A stretch of DNA of 64,000 nt from a virus. Below, in pieces: positions 51,884-61,505 of the stretch. The DNA is taken from positions 1 through 64,000 of IMG/VR virus record IMGVR_UViG_3300017786_003484, one strand, 5' to 3'. The notes below the pieces were generated by a model that searched no databases, was not told the DNA's origin, and saw nothing but the letters and a program-made list of their open reading frames with translations. Positions within the stretch are counted from its first letter, which is position 1; each line of letters begins with the position of its first letter. A program made the translations under genes and the position numbers.

Positions 51884-54800
51884 ATGCCTTTAATTAAAGC
51901 ACGTTCGAGTTCGTTGATGAACTCAATTGATTTAAGAGGTACTCCGACTGCCGCTACTGCCGCCGCTGGTACATCGACTACCCAGCTTGCGTCAACAGGC
52001 TTCGTGTCAACAGAAATTAGCAACTTAGTTAACTCCGCACCTACTCTTCTAGATACATTAGACGAATTAGCCGCGGCGATTGGCGATGATGCCAGTTTCT
52101 CTACCACGATGACAACAGCACTATCGGAAAAAGTAGCATTAGCAGGTGGTACAATGACTGGAGCATTAGTGCTCTCAGGTGCACCAGCCAATGACCTCGA
52201 AGCATCAACAAAGAAATATGTTGACGATGGATTATTAGCTCAGCTAATTTCTTCAACAGACGATGTTCCAGAAGGAACAAACAATCTTTATCATACAACT
52301 GCAAGAGTAAGAGCAGGAATTACTTTATCATCAGATAACACTACAGTATTAGATTACGATAGTGCCACTGGTGTTATTGCATATGCTCATCCTACTACTG
52401 CTGGTATTATAGAAGATGCATCAAACTTGTACTATACAGATGCTCGTGTTAGAGCCGCTATCTCATTAACAACAACAGATAGCACAATTTTATCTTATAG
52501 TAATACAACTGGTGCATTTACTTTCGCAGAGCAAGATACTGATAAAGTTGATGAAGGTTCAACAAACCTTTATTTTACAACTACAAGAGCGAGAGATTCT
52601 GTGAGTGCAGGTACTAACGTTACATACAACTCAGCTACTGGTGTTATTTCAGCAGACGGTGCGGTTGTTAGTGTTAACGGTGCTGACGGTATTGTTACAA
52701 TAGGAACAGATGATGTAGATGAAGGTTCAAGTAACTTATACTTTTCAGATACTAGAGCAAGAAATGCTATTAGTTTAACAAGTACTGATACAAACACACT
52801 ATCTTATAGTGCTGGAACTGGTGTACTTACATATACAAAACCAAATTCAGATGGTATTGCAGAAGGTACAACTAACCTTTACTTTCTTGACAGTAGAGCA
52901 AGAGCCGCAATTAGTGCCTCTGGAGATGTTGCTTACAACTCAACTAGTGGTGTAATTACATTTAACATGGCTGATCACGATACTGATGATTTAGCAGAAG
53001 GTACAGCTAACCTTTACTTTCTTGACAGTAGAGCAAGAAGTGCAATTAGTGTAGCAGGATCTTTAGCATACAATTCTACAACTGGTGTTATTTCTTATAC
53101 AACTCCAGATACTGACGGCGTAGACGAAGGTAGTTTAAACCTTTACTACACAGATGCTAGAGCAAGAGCTTCAATTAGTGCAGGTGGTGATTTAAGTTAT
53201 GTTTCTAGTACAGGTGTTATGTCTTATACAACTCCAGATACAGATGGTATTACTGAAGGATCTGTTAACCTTTACTATACAGATGCTAGAACAAGAGCCG
53301 CAATTTCTGTAACAGGTGATTTGACATACAATGGTACAACAGGTGCAATTGGTTTTGCATTAGCAGATCATACAACAGCCGACTTAGCTGAAGGAACTAA
53401 CCTTTACTATCTTGATAGTAGAGCAAGAGCCGCTATTTCAGTTTCAGGTTCCGCATTAGCATATGATAATACAACTGGTGTTATTTCTACAAACGCATTA
53501 GTAGCAAGTGTTAACACTAAAACTGGTGTTGTAACATTAACTACAGATGATATTAACGAAGGTTCAACTAACTTGTACTATACAGATGCTCGTGTTAGAT
53601 CTGCTGTTTCATTAACTTCAGACGATACTACTGTTCTGTCATATAGTTCAGGAACTGGTGCATTTACATACGCCAAGCCTAACACAGACAAAATCAGTGA
53701 AGGTACAACTAACTTGTATTTCACAGATGCTAGAGCAAGAGCCGCATTTTCTGAAGGAACAGGTGTATCGATTACAGCTGGAGAAATTGCTATCGGTCAG
53801 GCCGTTGCTACAACAGACAATGTTACATTTAATGACCTTGTTGTTGATGGTGACTTAACTATCAATGGTACAACAACTACCGTTAATACAGCAACATTAG
53901 ATGTCGAAGATATTAACATCACAGTAGCAAAAGGTGCCGCATCAGCGGCGGCCGCTAACGGTGCTGGTTTAACAGTTGATGGTGCCGCGGCAACTATCTT
54001 GTATGTTTCTGCAACTGACACTTGGGACTTTAACAAAGACGTTAAAGGAACATTTATTGGTGATTTAACTGGTGATGTTGTTGGTGATTTAACTGGTGAT
54101 GTAACTGGTACAGTTTCAGACATTAGTAATCATGACACAGATGCTTTATCTGAAGGTACAGCTAACTTGTACTACACAGATGGTAGATCAAGAGCCGCTA
54201 TTAGTGTAAACTCAACTGAACTAGGTTATGACAACTCAACAGGTGTTATAACATATACTCAAGGTAATACTGATGGTGTTGCTGAAGGTTCAACTAACTT
54301 GTACTTCTCAGATGCTAGAGCAAGAGGTGCAATTAGTGTATCAGGCGATATGACCTACAATTCTACAACAGGCGTTATTGGTTTTGCATTAGCAGATCAT
54401 ACAACAACTGACTTAGCTGAAGGTGATAACAAGTATTACACAGATGCAAGAGCAAGAGCTTCTATTTCCGTTACAGGTGATTTAGCTTATGTAGCAGGAA
54501 CAGGTGTTATTTCTTACTCAACACCAGACACAGACGGAGTTACAGAAGGAACAACTAACCTTTACTACACAGATGCTCGTGTTAGAGCGGCTATTAGTGG
54601 TAGTGGTGACATTGTGTATGATAGTGCAACAGGTGACTTTGCATACTCAACTCCAGATACTGACGGTGTAGACGAAGGAACAACTAACCTTTATCATACA
54701 ACTGCTAGAGCAAGAGCAACAATAAGTGCAAGTGATGACTTAACTTATGATAGTGCAACTGGTGTCATGACATTTAAGATGTCTGATCATGATACTGATG

Positions 54801-55711
54801 ATTTATCTGAAGGTACAGCTAACTTGTACTACACAGATGCAAGAGTACATAGTGCGATTTCATTAACATCAGATGATCAGGATATTATGTCTTATGATAA
54901 CGCAGGTGGATTCACATTTGCTATCGGCAACATGGATACTGATGATGTTACTGAAGGTACATCAAATCTATACTTTACAACTGGTAGAGCGAGAGCTTCT
55001 GTAAGTGCTGGTAGTAACATTAGCTATGATAGTGCAACTGGTGTTATTTCAACATTAGCCGCAGTTCAGAGTGTTAATGGTGCAACTGGTGTTGTTGTTA
55101 TTGGAACTGATGACGTAGATGAGGGATCAAGCAATCTTTACTATACAGATGCAAGAGCCCAAGCCTCTATTACAATGGTTTCTGATGATACAACAATTCT
55201 AAGTTATGCTTCAGGTACTGGAACAATAACATATGTAACTCCGGATACAGATGCTATTAATGAAGGTTCTGTTAACGAATACTTTACCAATGCAAGAGCT
55301 GATGCTCGTATTGCCGCGGCAAGTATTGATGACTTATCAGATGTTGATACAGGTTCTCCCGCTGACGGTGCCGCTCTTGTTTGGAGTTCATCAGGTCAGA
55401 AGTATGTAACAACCGACTTATCAACTACAACTACAGCCGCTAACTTTACAGCTAACGGTACTGATACAGACTTTGACTTAACCAGTGTTGTAGTCGACTC
55501 AATAGAAAATACCACCGTGTTTATTAACGGTATTTTCCAAGCACCAACATATTCATACACTATTTCAAATGATGGTACTGATACTACTATTTCCTTTGAT
55601 GCCGCTCCAGAAGCTAACGACATTATTACAGTTCGTTATATTTTAGGTGGAACATTGAATACTGATGGTATACTTAACGAAAGCTCAACAATTGATGGTG
55701 GTACTTACTAA
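51884..55711 (+). CDS. Tail fibre with about 20 copies of a NLYYTDARARAAIS module
   Basis: A 1275-residue protein built from roughly twenty repeats in the pattern DxVxEGSTNLYYTDARARAAI followed by a variable beta strand segment (TSDDTTVLSYSSGTGAFTYA or GDLTYNSTTGVISY). Repeats are spaced about 40-60 residues and diverge in the central strands. Between them lies a GDVVGDLTGDVTG linker. The amino end (IKARSSSLMNSIDLRGTPTA) and carboxy end (TVFINGIFQAPTYSYTISND) resemble the neighbouring fibres. A long trimeric beta fibre is likely. AAGGA precedes the start and a terminator follows. Confidence 0.8.
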   Translation: MPLIKARSSSLMNSIDLRGTPTAATAAAGTSTTQLASTGFVSTEISNLVNSAPTLLDTLDELAAAIGDDASFSTTMTTALSEKVALAGGTMTGALVLSGAPANDLEASTKKYVDDGLLAQLISSTDDVPEGTNNLYHTTARVRAGITLSSDNTTVLDYDSATGVIAYAHPTTAGIIEDASNLYYTDARVRAAISLTTTDSTILSYSNTTGAFTFAEQDTDKVDEGSTNLYFTTTRARDSVSAGTNVTYNSATGVISADGAVVSVNGADGIVTIGTDDVDEGSSNLYFSDTRARNAISLTSTDTNTLSYSAGTGVLTYTKPNSDGIAEGTTNLYFLDSRARAAISASGDVAYNSTSGVITFNMADHDTDDLAEGTANLYFLDSRARSAISVAGSLAYNSTTGVISYTTPDTDGVDEGSLNLYYTDARARASISAGGDLSYVSSTGVMSYTTPDTDGITEGSVNLYYTDARTRAAISVTGDLTYNGTTGAIGFALADHTTADLAEGTNLYYLDSRARAAISVSGSALAYDNTTGVISTNALVASVNTKTGVVTLTTDDINEGSTNLYYTDARVRSAVSLTSDDTTVLSYSSGTGAFTYAKPNTDKISEGTTNLYFTDARARAAFSEGTGVSITAGEIAIGQAVATTDNVTFNDLVVDGDLTINGTTTTVNTATLDVEDINITVAKGAASAAAANGAGLTVDGAAATILYVSATDTWDFNKDVKGTFIGDLTGDVVGDLTGDVTGTVSDISNHDTDALSEGTANLYYTDGRSRAAISVNSTELGYDNSTGVITYTQGNTDGVAEGSTNLYFSDARARGAISVSGDMTYNSTTGVIGFALADHTTTDLAEGDNKYYTDARARASISVTGDLAYVAGTGVISYSTPDTDGVTEGTTNLYYTDARVRAAISGSGDIVYDSATGDFAYSTPDTDGVDEGTTNLYHTTARARATISASDDLTYDSATGVMTFKMSDHDTDDLSEGTANLYYTDARVHSAISLTSDDQDIMSYDNAGGFTFAIGNMDTDDVTEGTSNLYFTTGRARASVSAGSNISYDSATGVISTLAAVQSVNGATGVVVIGTDDVDEGSSNLYYTDARAQASITMVSDDTTILSYASGTGTITYVTPDTDAINEGSVNEYFTNARADARIAAASIDDLSDVDTGSPADGAALVWSSSGQKYVTTDLSTTTTAANFTANGTDTDFDLTSVVVDSIENTTVFINGIFQAPTYSYTISNDGTDTTISFDAAPEANDIITVRYILGGTLNTDGILNESSTIDGGTY
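52260..55320 (+). repeat. Array of ~20 degenerate coding repeats (EG[ST]xNLY[YF]TDARARAAIS)
   Basis: Approximately twenty related repeats in the fibre gene, from VPEGTNNLYHTTARVRAGIT to INEGSVNEYFTNARADARIA. They are imperfect at DNA level (for example AACCTTTACTATACAGATGC recurs with changes) and their spacing is not constant. Confidence 0.85.
54059..54106 (+). repeat. 24-bp near-perfect tandem repeat (GDLTGDV)
   Basis: Two copies of GGTGATTTAACTGGTGATGT plus four bases follow one another in the repeat-rich fibre gene and code for GDLTGDVVGDLTGDVT. Confidence 0.8.
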
Positions 55712-55735
55712 TCATTAATTAGAGTTAGATTTACT

Positions 55736-55765
55736 GAATAAGGGGCTTTATGCCCCTTATTCTTT
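55736..55765 (+). terminator. Rho-independent terminator after the repeat-rich fibre
   Basis: An 11-bp stem GAATAAGGGGC/GCCCCTTATTC with a TTTAT loop, followed by TTT. The U run is short, but the stem is strong and lies 25 nt after the stop codon. Confidence 0.85.
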
Positions 55766-55787
55766 GACACAATTATATAGAAAAGAC

Positions 55788-55794
55788 ATAAATA
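55788..55794 (+). promoter_or_regulatory. Late promoter box before the third fibre gene
   Basis: GACATAAATACC, 32 nt before the ATG at 55826 and downstream of the terminator. It matches the ATAAATA core. Confidence 0.5.
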
Positions 55795-55825
55795 CCTTGT
55801 ATACTATTACTCAAAGGATAAATGC

Positions 55826-58348
55826 ATGCCACTTTTTAGAGGTCAACTAAAGCACATTAGGGGTTTAACAGACTATAAAGATAGCGTTCTTGTAGCCTCA
55901 ACAAATAATGTTGGAGTAACATCAACTATATCTTCTGTTGATGGAGTTACTTTATCTGAAGGAGATAGAATACTTCTAGTAGGACAAACTACTACAACAG
56001 AAAATGGCATCTATGCAAGTCAATCTAACGGAACAATAGCAAGAGCATTTGATGCAGATAGTACTGAAGAGTTTTCTTCTGGTATGACTGTTTATGTTGA
56101 ACAAGGAACTAGTAATGGCAAGAGCACTTGGCTCTTGATAACAACTGGAGAGATTGTTTTAGGTACAACCTCTCTTCAATTCCAAAAGCAATCGCAGATA
56201 TATGATTCTCTTGAAGGAACATATGGCGGAGCATCAAAATCTTTAACTTTAGGAATACAAAAAAACGGAGTTATTACTACTGTAACTGAAAATACATTAG
56301 ATTCAGATAATGTAACTGAAGGATCATCAAATCTTTATCATACAACTGCAAGAACTAGAAGTTCAATATCAGCCTCTGGTGGTAATTTAAGTTATAATTC
56401 ATCAACTGGTGCTATGTCATTTAGCTCTGCAAGTTTAACTCCAGGTACAGGTATTTCTGGAGATAATTTTGACACTTCAACAAACAGAACATTTGCTATT
56501 GATACATCAGTAATACCGACATTAAGTTCTGGTGTTTCTGTCTTTACAAATGATGCCGGATACATTACAGGTTATACTGTTACTGAAAGTGATGTTACAA
56601 CTCATCAAGCGGCTTTAAGTATAACCGAAAGCCAAATTAGTGATTTATCAAGTTATATTACAGCTAGTTCAACAGACACATTAACTAATAAAACGATTGG
56701 TGCGTCAACAATTTCAGGAAACTTAATTCCAGATACAACAGAAACATACGACCTTGGATCGTCAACTTATAGATTTAATGACCTTTATCTAGCAGGTAGT
56801 ACTATTGACTTAGGCGGTGCTAAACTAACAAATGATGGTAGTGATAACCTTGATATTAAAGATAGTTCAGGTAATAGAAAAATACTTAGAGCAAGTGCTA
56901 TTGAATTGGTAGATAGCTCCGGTAAAAAAATTAAAATTGAACGAGACGCCACTTCAGGTAAAATGAAATCACGTAAATTTGATTCAAGTGGTAATGCAGA
57001 AGCAGATGGAGATGACGTTAACGAAATATCAGAAGACAAAACACCACAACTAGGCGGTACATTAGATGCTAATGGAAATTATATTGATATGGGTTCAAAC
57101 AACATCACAGATACAAAAGTTGGCCAATGGGATACCTCATACGGCTGGGGAGACCATGCAAGTTCAAATTATCTAACAGATTATACTGTTACGGAATCAG
57201 ATGTTACTGGACACCAATCAGCACTAAGCATAACTGAATCACAAATTAGTGATCTAGACGATTACCTCCCAATAACTTTATCAACAGTGGTTGATTCGCG
57301 AGCCGACATTGATTCAATCTCTCAAATACGTTTTATTTTAGACGAAACTACTTCTGGTTCGCAAGGTAATATATCAAATACATCAAGTTATAATATTGCT
57401 TTGTCTGTTACCAATTCCTTTATAGGATACGATACCTCAGGAATATTTTATTTAAGCGACAGCAATCGTGGAACATACGAAGACATAATTCTAAGGACAA
57501 ATGGAGTAGGTACCAGCGCCAACGGTTTTGCTAATCCGTCAGGTGCCACTAGTATATTTGGTTTTAGAGGTAACTCAGCTACCACTGGCAATAGATCCCT
57601 TACAACTGCAAGTATTAATACATCAAGTTATACAAAACTTGGTTTTGACATAATCCAAGGTACTGGCAGTAACGGTGGTGAAGGTACTGACAGTGGTGAT
57701 GATTTTAAAATCTACTATAGTACTAACAGTGGCTCAAGTTACACACTTATGCAAACATACTATGGAAGTCCAAGAACATATTCCTCCTGGACTACTGTAT
57801 CAATTGCTTTACCATCAGGCGCTATAGGAAGTAGTGTTAAATTTAAATTTGAAAACATTCATACTGCTAGTGGAGACTTTGATCATTGGGCTATTAGTAA
57901 AGTTAATTTCAACACTACAGAAACTACTGTTCCATACTTTCGATTAGATGTAGGAAGTGGAACAGTTATAGATTCTCTTGAAAATAGTACAACTTTTACA
58001 GGCAGTTTAGTTGGTAATGTAACTGGTAATGTAACTGGTAATGTTGCAGGCAACCAGTCAGGTGGTTCGGTTAGTGCAACTTCGGGTTCCTTTAGTAGTA
58101 ATTTACAAAGTAATGGTAATTTTTATGCTAATGGATCATATACCTATCTAGCAAATAATACTAACGATAGAGTTTATATAAGAACTCCGCTATTTTATTT
58201 CAACAATGTCTTAATTACAGCCACAGGAACTGAACTTAATTATGTAGATGGTGTTACAAGTAATATTCAAACACAACTTAATACCAAAGCATCTCTTACT
58301 GGTACAGAAACCTTGGATAACAAGAGCATAGACGGTGGTTCTTTCTAA
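55826..58348 (+). CDS. Tail fibre protein, third of four
   Basis: An 840-residue fibre. The amino part RGQLKHIRGLTDYKDSVLVA and ITLL-type strands (VGQTTTTENGIYASQSNG) resemble other phage fibre bases. One NLYHTTARTRSSIS module like the preceding gene appears at about residue 170. Two copies of TVTESDVTTHQAALSITESQISDL lie near 255 and 455. The beta tip includes a GNVTGNVTGNVAGNQSGG linker and ends IDGGSF, matching the end IDGGTY of the previous fibre. This suggests the two fibres share an attachment or tip exchange module. AAAGGA ribosome site. Confidence 0.75.
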   Translation: MPLFRGQLKHIRGLTDYKDSVLVASTNNVGVTSTISSVDGVTLSEGDRILLVGQTTTTENGIYASQSNGTIARAFDADSTEEFSSGMTVYVEQGTSNGKSTWLLITTGEIVLGTTSLQFQKQSQIYDSLEGTYGGASKSLTLGIQKNGVITTVTENTLDSDNVTEGSSNLYHTTARTRSSISASGGNLSYNSSTGAMSFSSASLTPGTGISGDNFDTSTNRTFAIDTSVIPTLSSGVSVFTNDAGYITGYTVTESDVTTHQAALSITESQISDLSSYITASSTDTLTNKTIGASTISGNLIPDTTETYDLGSSTYRFNDLYLAGSTIDLGGAKLTNDGSDNLDIKDSSGNRKILRASAIELVDSSGKKIKIERDATSGKMKSRKFDSSGNAEADGDDVNEISEDKTPQLGGTLDANGNYIDMGSNNITDTKVGQWDTSYGWGDHASSNYLTDYTVTESDVTGHQSALSITESQISDLDDYLPITLSTVVDSRADIDSISQIRFILDETTSGSQGNISNTSSYNIALSVTNSFIGYDTSGIFYLSDSNRGTYEDIILRTNGVGTSANGFANPSGATSIFGFRGNSATTGNRSLTTASINTSSYTKLGFDIIQGTGSNGGEGTDSGDDFKIYYSTNSGSSYTLMQTYYGSPRTYSSWTTVSIALPSGAIGSSVKFKFENIHTASGDFDHWAISKVNFNTTETTVPYFRLDVGSGTVIDSLENSTTFTGSLVGNVTGNVTGNVAGNQSGGSVSATSGSFSSNLQSNGNFYANGSYTYLANNTNDRVYIRTPLFYFNNVLITATGTELNYVDGVTSNIQTQLNTKASLTGTETLDNKSIDGGSF
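58013..58045 (+). repeat. 12-bp tandem repeat GGTAATGTAACT (GNVT)
   Basis: Two perfect and one partial copy of a 12-bp unit encoding GNVT in the third fibre gene. Unit gain or loss stays in frame. Confidence 0.8.
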
Positions 58349-58398
58349 TAATTTATATTATTATTAGCTCTAATAAAACACACAAATAGAAGAAATTG

Positions 58399-58406
58399 TA
58401 TAAATA
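58399..58406 (+). promoter_or_regulatory. Perfect T4 late promoter TATAAATA
   Basis: The full T4 late -10 consensus, 68 nt before the fibre ATG at 58474. About 20 nt downstream an 8-bp hairpin AATGAGAG/CTCTCATT (58423-58443) would lie in the 5' leader, and a GAGTATATACTC palindrome overlaps the ribosome site just before the ATG. Confidence 0.75.
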
Positions 58407-58473
58407 ACAACGGAACACAAAAAATGAGAGCCGACCTCTCATTGTGCTTATATAACCCGGGAGTATATACTCA

Positions 58474-59976
58474 ATGGCAAATACCATTATTTTAAAAAGA
58501 TCCGCAACACAAGGCAACACCCCTACTACCTCACAACTTGAGCTTGGTGAAGTAGCAATCAACACATATGACGGTAAAGTTTACATTAAAAAATCTGTCT
58601 CTGGTTCAGCCAGTATTGTTGAGGTTGGTCCTGTTGTTAGTGTTAACGGTTCTACAGGAGCAGTAACAATTGGAACAGATGAAACTGCAGAAGGTTCAAC
58701 TAACCTTTATTACACAGATGCGAGAGCAAGAGCGGCAATTTCCGCAGGAACTGGCATCACATACAATTCAACATCAGGTGAGATTCAAACAGCTCAAGAT
58801 ATAACAACTGCAGGATCACCATCATTTGCTGGTTTAACATTAACTGGCAATGCAGAAACACTAAGTCTTATCCCAGCCTCAGACAACGTATACAGTTTAG
58901 GCTCGGCTACTAAAGCATATGCTGACATTTATGTTGGTCCAGGATCGCTTTACATTAACGGTAAGAAAGCAATCGAAGACGATTCAGATACAATGACGTT
59001 TTCTACAGATACAGACCAAGATTTAAGAATGAATACATCAGGTTCTGGTTCTGTTGAATTACTTGCAAGTGGAACAGGTAGCATTCAGGCTATGGGAACA
59101 CTTTCAATACAAACATCAAAGAGAATTGTTGACTCAGCAGGAGTTAATGTTGAATTTGGTAATCCAGTTCACATGAATTCTAATAAAATTACTAACTTAG
59201 CAGAACCTACAGCTAGTACAGATGGTGCAACTAAGAATTATGTTGATACAGCAATTACTAACTTAGTAGATGCTTCACCAACTACACTTGATACATTGAA
59301 CGAGTTAGCCGCGGCACTTGGTGACGATGCAAACTTTTCAACAACAATTACTACTTCAATTGCAACTAAGTTAAACTCAGCAGACTATACTGCCTCTGAT
59401 GTTTTAACTAAAATTAAAACAGTTGATGGAGCCGCATCTGGTTTAGATGCTGACATCTTAGATGGTCAACAAGGTTCTTACTACTTAGATGGTAATAACA
59501 TGATTAACATGCCAGCAACTGGTGTTACATCTGTTTCAACTGGAAACGGTTTAAGCGGTGGAGACATTACAGGAACAGGTACTTTAACAATGTCTGGATC
59601 TTACTCAGGAACATTTAGTGTTACTGGTGAAATTAAGGCAACTGGTGAAGTAACAGCTTACTTCTCAGATGAAAGACTTAAAAAAGATATCGTACCAATT
59701 GACGGAGCACTTAAAGGTGTTATGGCAATGGGTGGTTATAACTATAAAGCAAACGGTTTAGCTAAAGAACTTGGCGTTGAAAGAACTGACAATCAAATTG
59801 GACTTCTAGCACAAGAAGTTGAAGCACAATTTCCTGAGTTAGTTACAGAGTCTGCTTTAGAAGGTTATAAGACAATTAGATATGACAAGATGGTTACAGT
59901 TTTAGTTGAAGCAATGAAAGAGCAACAAGCAATGATTGAACAACTACAAGCTGATGTGAAGAAGACTTTACATTGA
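58474..59976 (+). CDS. Tail fibre with C-terminal S74 intramolecular chaperone
   Basis: A 500-residue fibre. One NLYYTDARARAAIS module lies at about residues 75-90 and a LDTLNELAAALGDDANFSTT strand-helix resembles the amino domain of the repeat-rich fibre. From about residue 397, YFSDERLKKDIVPI, YNYKANGLAKELG, QIGLLAQEVEAQFPELV and IRYDKMVTVLVEAMKEQQAM form a peptidase S74/intramolecular chaperone domain, which folds the trimer and then cleaves itself off. It should therefore be the distal, host-binding fibre. Ribosome site GGGAG, with a late promoter at 58399. Confidence 0.85.
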   Translation: MANTIILKRSATQGNTPTTSQLELGEVAINTYDGKVYIKKSVSGSASIVEVGPVVSVNGSTGAVTIGTDETAEGSTNLYYTDARARAAISAGTGITYNSTSGEIQTAQDITTAGSPSFAGLTLTGNAETLSLIPASDNVYSLGSATKAYADIYVGPGSLYINGKKAIEDDSDTMTFSTDTDQDLRMNTSGSGSVELLASGTGSIQAMGTLSIQTSKRIVDSAGVNVEFGNPVHMNSNKITNLAEPTASTDGATKNYVDTAITNLVDASPTTLDTLNELAAALGDDANFSTTITTSIATKLNSADYTASDVLTKIKTVDGAASGLDADILDGQQGSYYLDGNNMINMPATGVTSVSTGNGLSGGDITGTGTLTMSGSYSGTFSVTGEIKATGEVTAYFSDERLKKDIVPIDGALKGVMAMGGYNYKANGLAKELGVERTDNQIGLLAQEVEAQFPELVTESALEGYKTIRYDKMVTVLVEAMKEQQAMIEQLQADVKKTLH

Positions 59977-60002
59977 TTTTTAAACTAATAGGAGTATAAG
60001 AT

Positions 60003-60215
60003 ATGGCAAACGCCTTTCCAGCTACTGGGTCTACAAAATCAATGGGTCGTATCAGAAGAGGATTTGTTGCTTCTGGTAGTCACTATGCAACTGGAGGCTT
60101 CACATTAAGAGGTACTTTAGGAGGCTACTTAGGTATTACTAGTGGCGCGGTATCAATTAGTTCAACATTTGGAGGTTACTACTCACCAAATTCAACTGAT
60201 GATTCTGACAACTAG
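60003..60215 (+). CDS. Small Gly/Ser-rich structural or fibre-linked protein (70 aa)
   Basis: A 70-residue protein, GSTKSMGRIRRGFVASGSHY followed by GGFTLRGTLGGYLGITSGA, rich in Gly and Ser with no Cys. It lies directly after the S74 fibre with an AGGAG ribosome site and before a terminator. It may be a small fibre tip or decoration protein, like short proteins after adhesin genes in other T4-like phages. No homologue recognised. Confidence 0.55.
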   Translation: MANAFPATGSTKSMGRIRRGFVASGSHYATGGFTLRGTLGGYLGITSGAVSISSTFGGYYSPNSTDDSDN

Positions 60216-60246
60216 GCTTTAACACAGACCCTAATATAGAGTCACC

Positions 60247-60274
60247 GAAAGGAGCAGAAATGCTCCTTTCTTTA
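60247..60274 (+). terminator. Rho-independent terminator after the fibre genes
   Basis: A 10-bp stem GAAAGGAGCA/TGCTCCTTTC with a GAAA tetraloop, then TTTA, 31 nt after the preceding stop. Confidence 0.85.
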
Positions 60275-60331
60275 TGGCTAGAACACCACATAAAAAGTTA
60301 GATATATAGTAACGAGTCAAAAGGAGGCACC

Positions 60332-60856
60332 ATGACAAAGTCAGTAGAAGAAATTATGAATGCGGTGTATAATATACAATCTGGTACCCCATTTAGAACA
60401 AGTTTTGAGAGAGAAAATTTTGTTTATAATGAAGCAGAAGGTCCTAGATTAGTACTAATTTTATGTCAAGACCTTACTCAGCTTTCTAACCATCATGAAA
60501 CAGCATGTCAATCGGAATGGGAAAAAGAAGCAGTAGTTAAAGAAATGAATATTGTACAAGAGAAGTTAAACGAAGTGATGGAAGAGCTTGGTATAACTAA
60601 TCCAGAAGAGTTTAATAATGCATTAGAAGAAGCAGAACCAGAGTATTGGTCAGAGACATTATCAAGACGTGCGGCAGTTGAAGCATTATCAAACAAACAA
60701 AGTACTGCTAATATGAGTGATATGTTAAACTTACCACTTGAAGTATATGAACAAACAATTATGAAAACGCAAACGTACCTCAATGTAGTTAATAAAACAA
60801 CCAGGGTAGCAGAACGTACAGCAAATAGAAGAGCACAGGACGAAGACGAAGAATAG
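60332..60856 (+). CDS. Hypothetical helical, acidic protein
   Basis: A 174-residue protein without a recognised fold. It has helical segments (KSVEEIMNAVYNIQSG, EMNIVQEKLNEVMEELGI, AAVEALSNKQ) and an acidic end (RAQDEDEE). AAAGGAGG precedes the start, a strong ribosome site. The next gene follows after one base, so the two are likely cotranscribed. Confidence 0.6.
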   Translation: MTKSVEEIMNAVYNIQSGTPFRTSFERENFVYNEAEGPRLVLILCQDLTQLSNHHETACQSEWEKEAVVKEMNIVQEKLNEVMEELGITNPEEFNNALEEAEPEYWSETLSRRAAVEALSNKQSTANMSDMLNLPLEVYEQTIMKTQTYLNVVNKTTRVAERTANRRAQDEDEE

Positions 60857-60857
60857 A

Positions 60858-61505
60858 ATGTTCGGTAAGAATCTAAAAGCCGTGCCTGTAACCAGTAAAG
60901 GAAGTCATATTGCTATATGTATTCCAACTAATGGACTTTTACATTCTGAATTCGCATTTTTTCTAATTGACGCAATACGTTATACGGAAAGACAAGGATA
61001 CATAGTCGACATACTTATGGATCTTGGAACAGTATTAAGTAGTCAGAGGCAATTCTTAGCTAGGCGAGCTATCAATGATCATAATGCAGATTATATTATG
61101 TGGTTTGATAGTGATATGACATTTCCAGAAGATACGATTGTTAATTTATTAGAAAGAAATAAAGATGTAGTTTGTGCAACATATTCTAAAAGAGTAGAGC
61201 CCTTTCATGCAACTGCCTTTGAAGAAATTAATCCTGTTGTCCCAGTTGAAATGAGCGGTAGTTTAAAAAAAGTAAAGTATGCTGGAATGGGCTGTATGTT
61301 AGTTAAAGCAGATGTATATGCGTCAATTGACGCTCCGTGGTTTCCTTTAACATGGCATGAACAAACAGATAGCTGGCATGGAGAAGATATGGGATTTTGT
61401 ACAAAAGCTATTGAAGCCGGTTATGATATCTGGTGTGATATTGATCTTAGTGTTAACATTGGTCATTTAGGTCAACGAGAATTTTTGTTGAGTCGGGAAG
61501 ACTAG
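60858..61505 (+). CDS. Family-2-like glycosyltransferase (DxD)
   Basis: A GT-A-fold glycosyltransferase: HIAICIPTNGLLHSEFAFFL, then a DSD motif at residues 84-86 (IMWFDSDMTFPEDT) and HGEDMGFCTKAIEAGYD, containing the acidic acceptor-side ED. Length 215 is short for family 2 but common in phages. It uses an activated sugar and an unknown acceptor. Its end overlaps by 53 nt a minus-strand gene coming from the opposite side. Its start is one base after the preceding stop. Confidence 0.75.
   Translation: MFGKNLKAVPVTSKGSHIAICIPTNGLLHSEFAFFLIDAIRYTERQGYIVDILMDLGTVLSSQRQFLARRAINDHNADYIMWFDSDMTFPEDTIVNLLERNKDVVCATYSKRVEPFHATAFEEINPVVPVEMSGSLKKVKYAGMGCMLVKADVYASIDAPWFPLTWHEQTDSWHGEDMGFCTKAIEAGYDIWCDIDLSVNIGHLGQREFLLSRED

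Noticed and set aside
52260-55320. Regular repeats considered as a CRISPR array
   Set aside because: The repeats are coding, in frame, degenerate and not separated by unique spacers of constant length.
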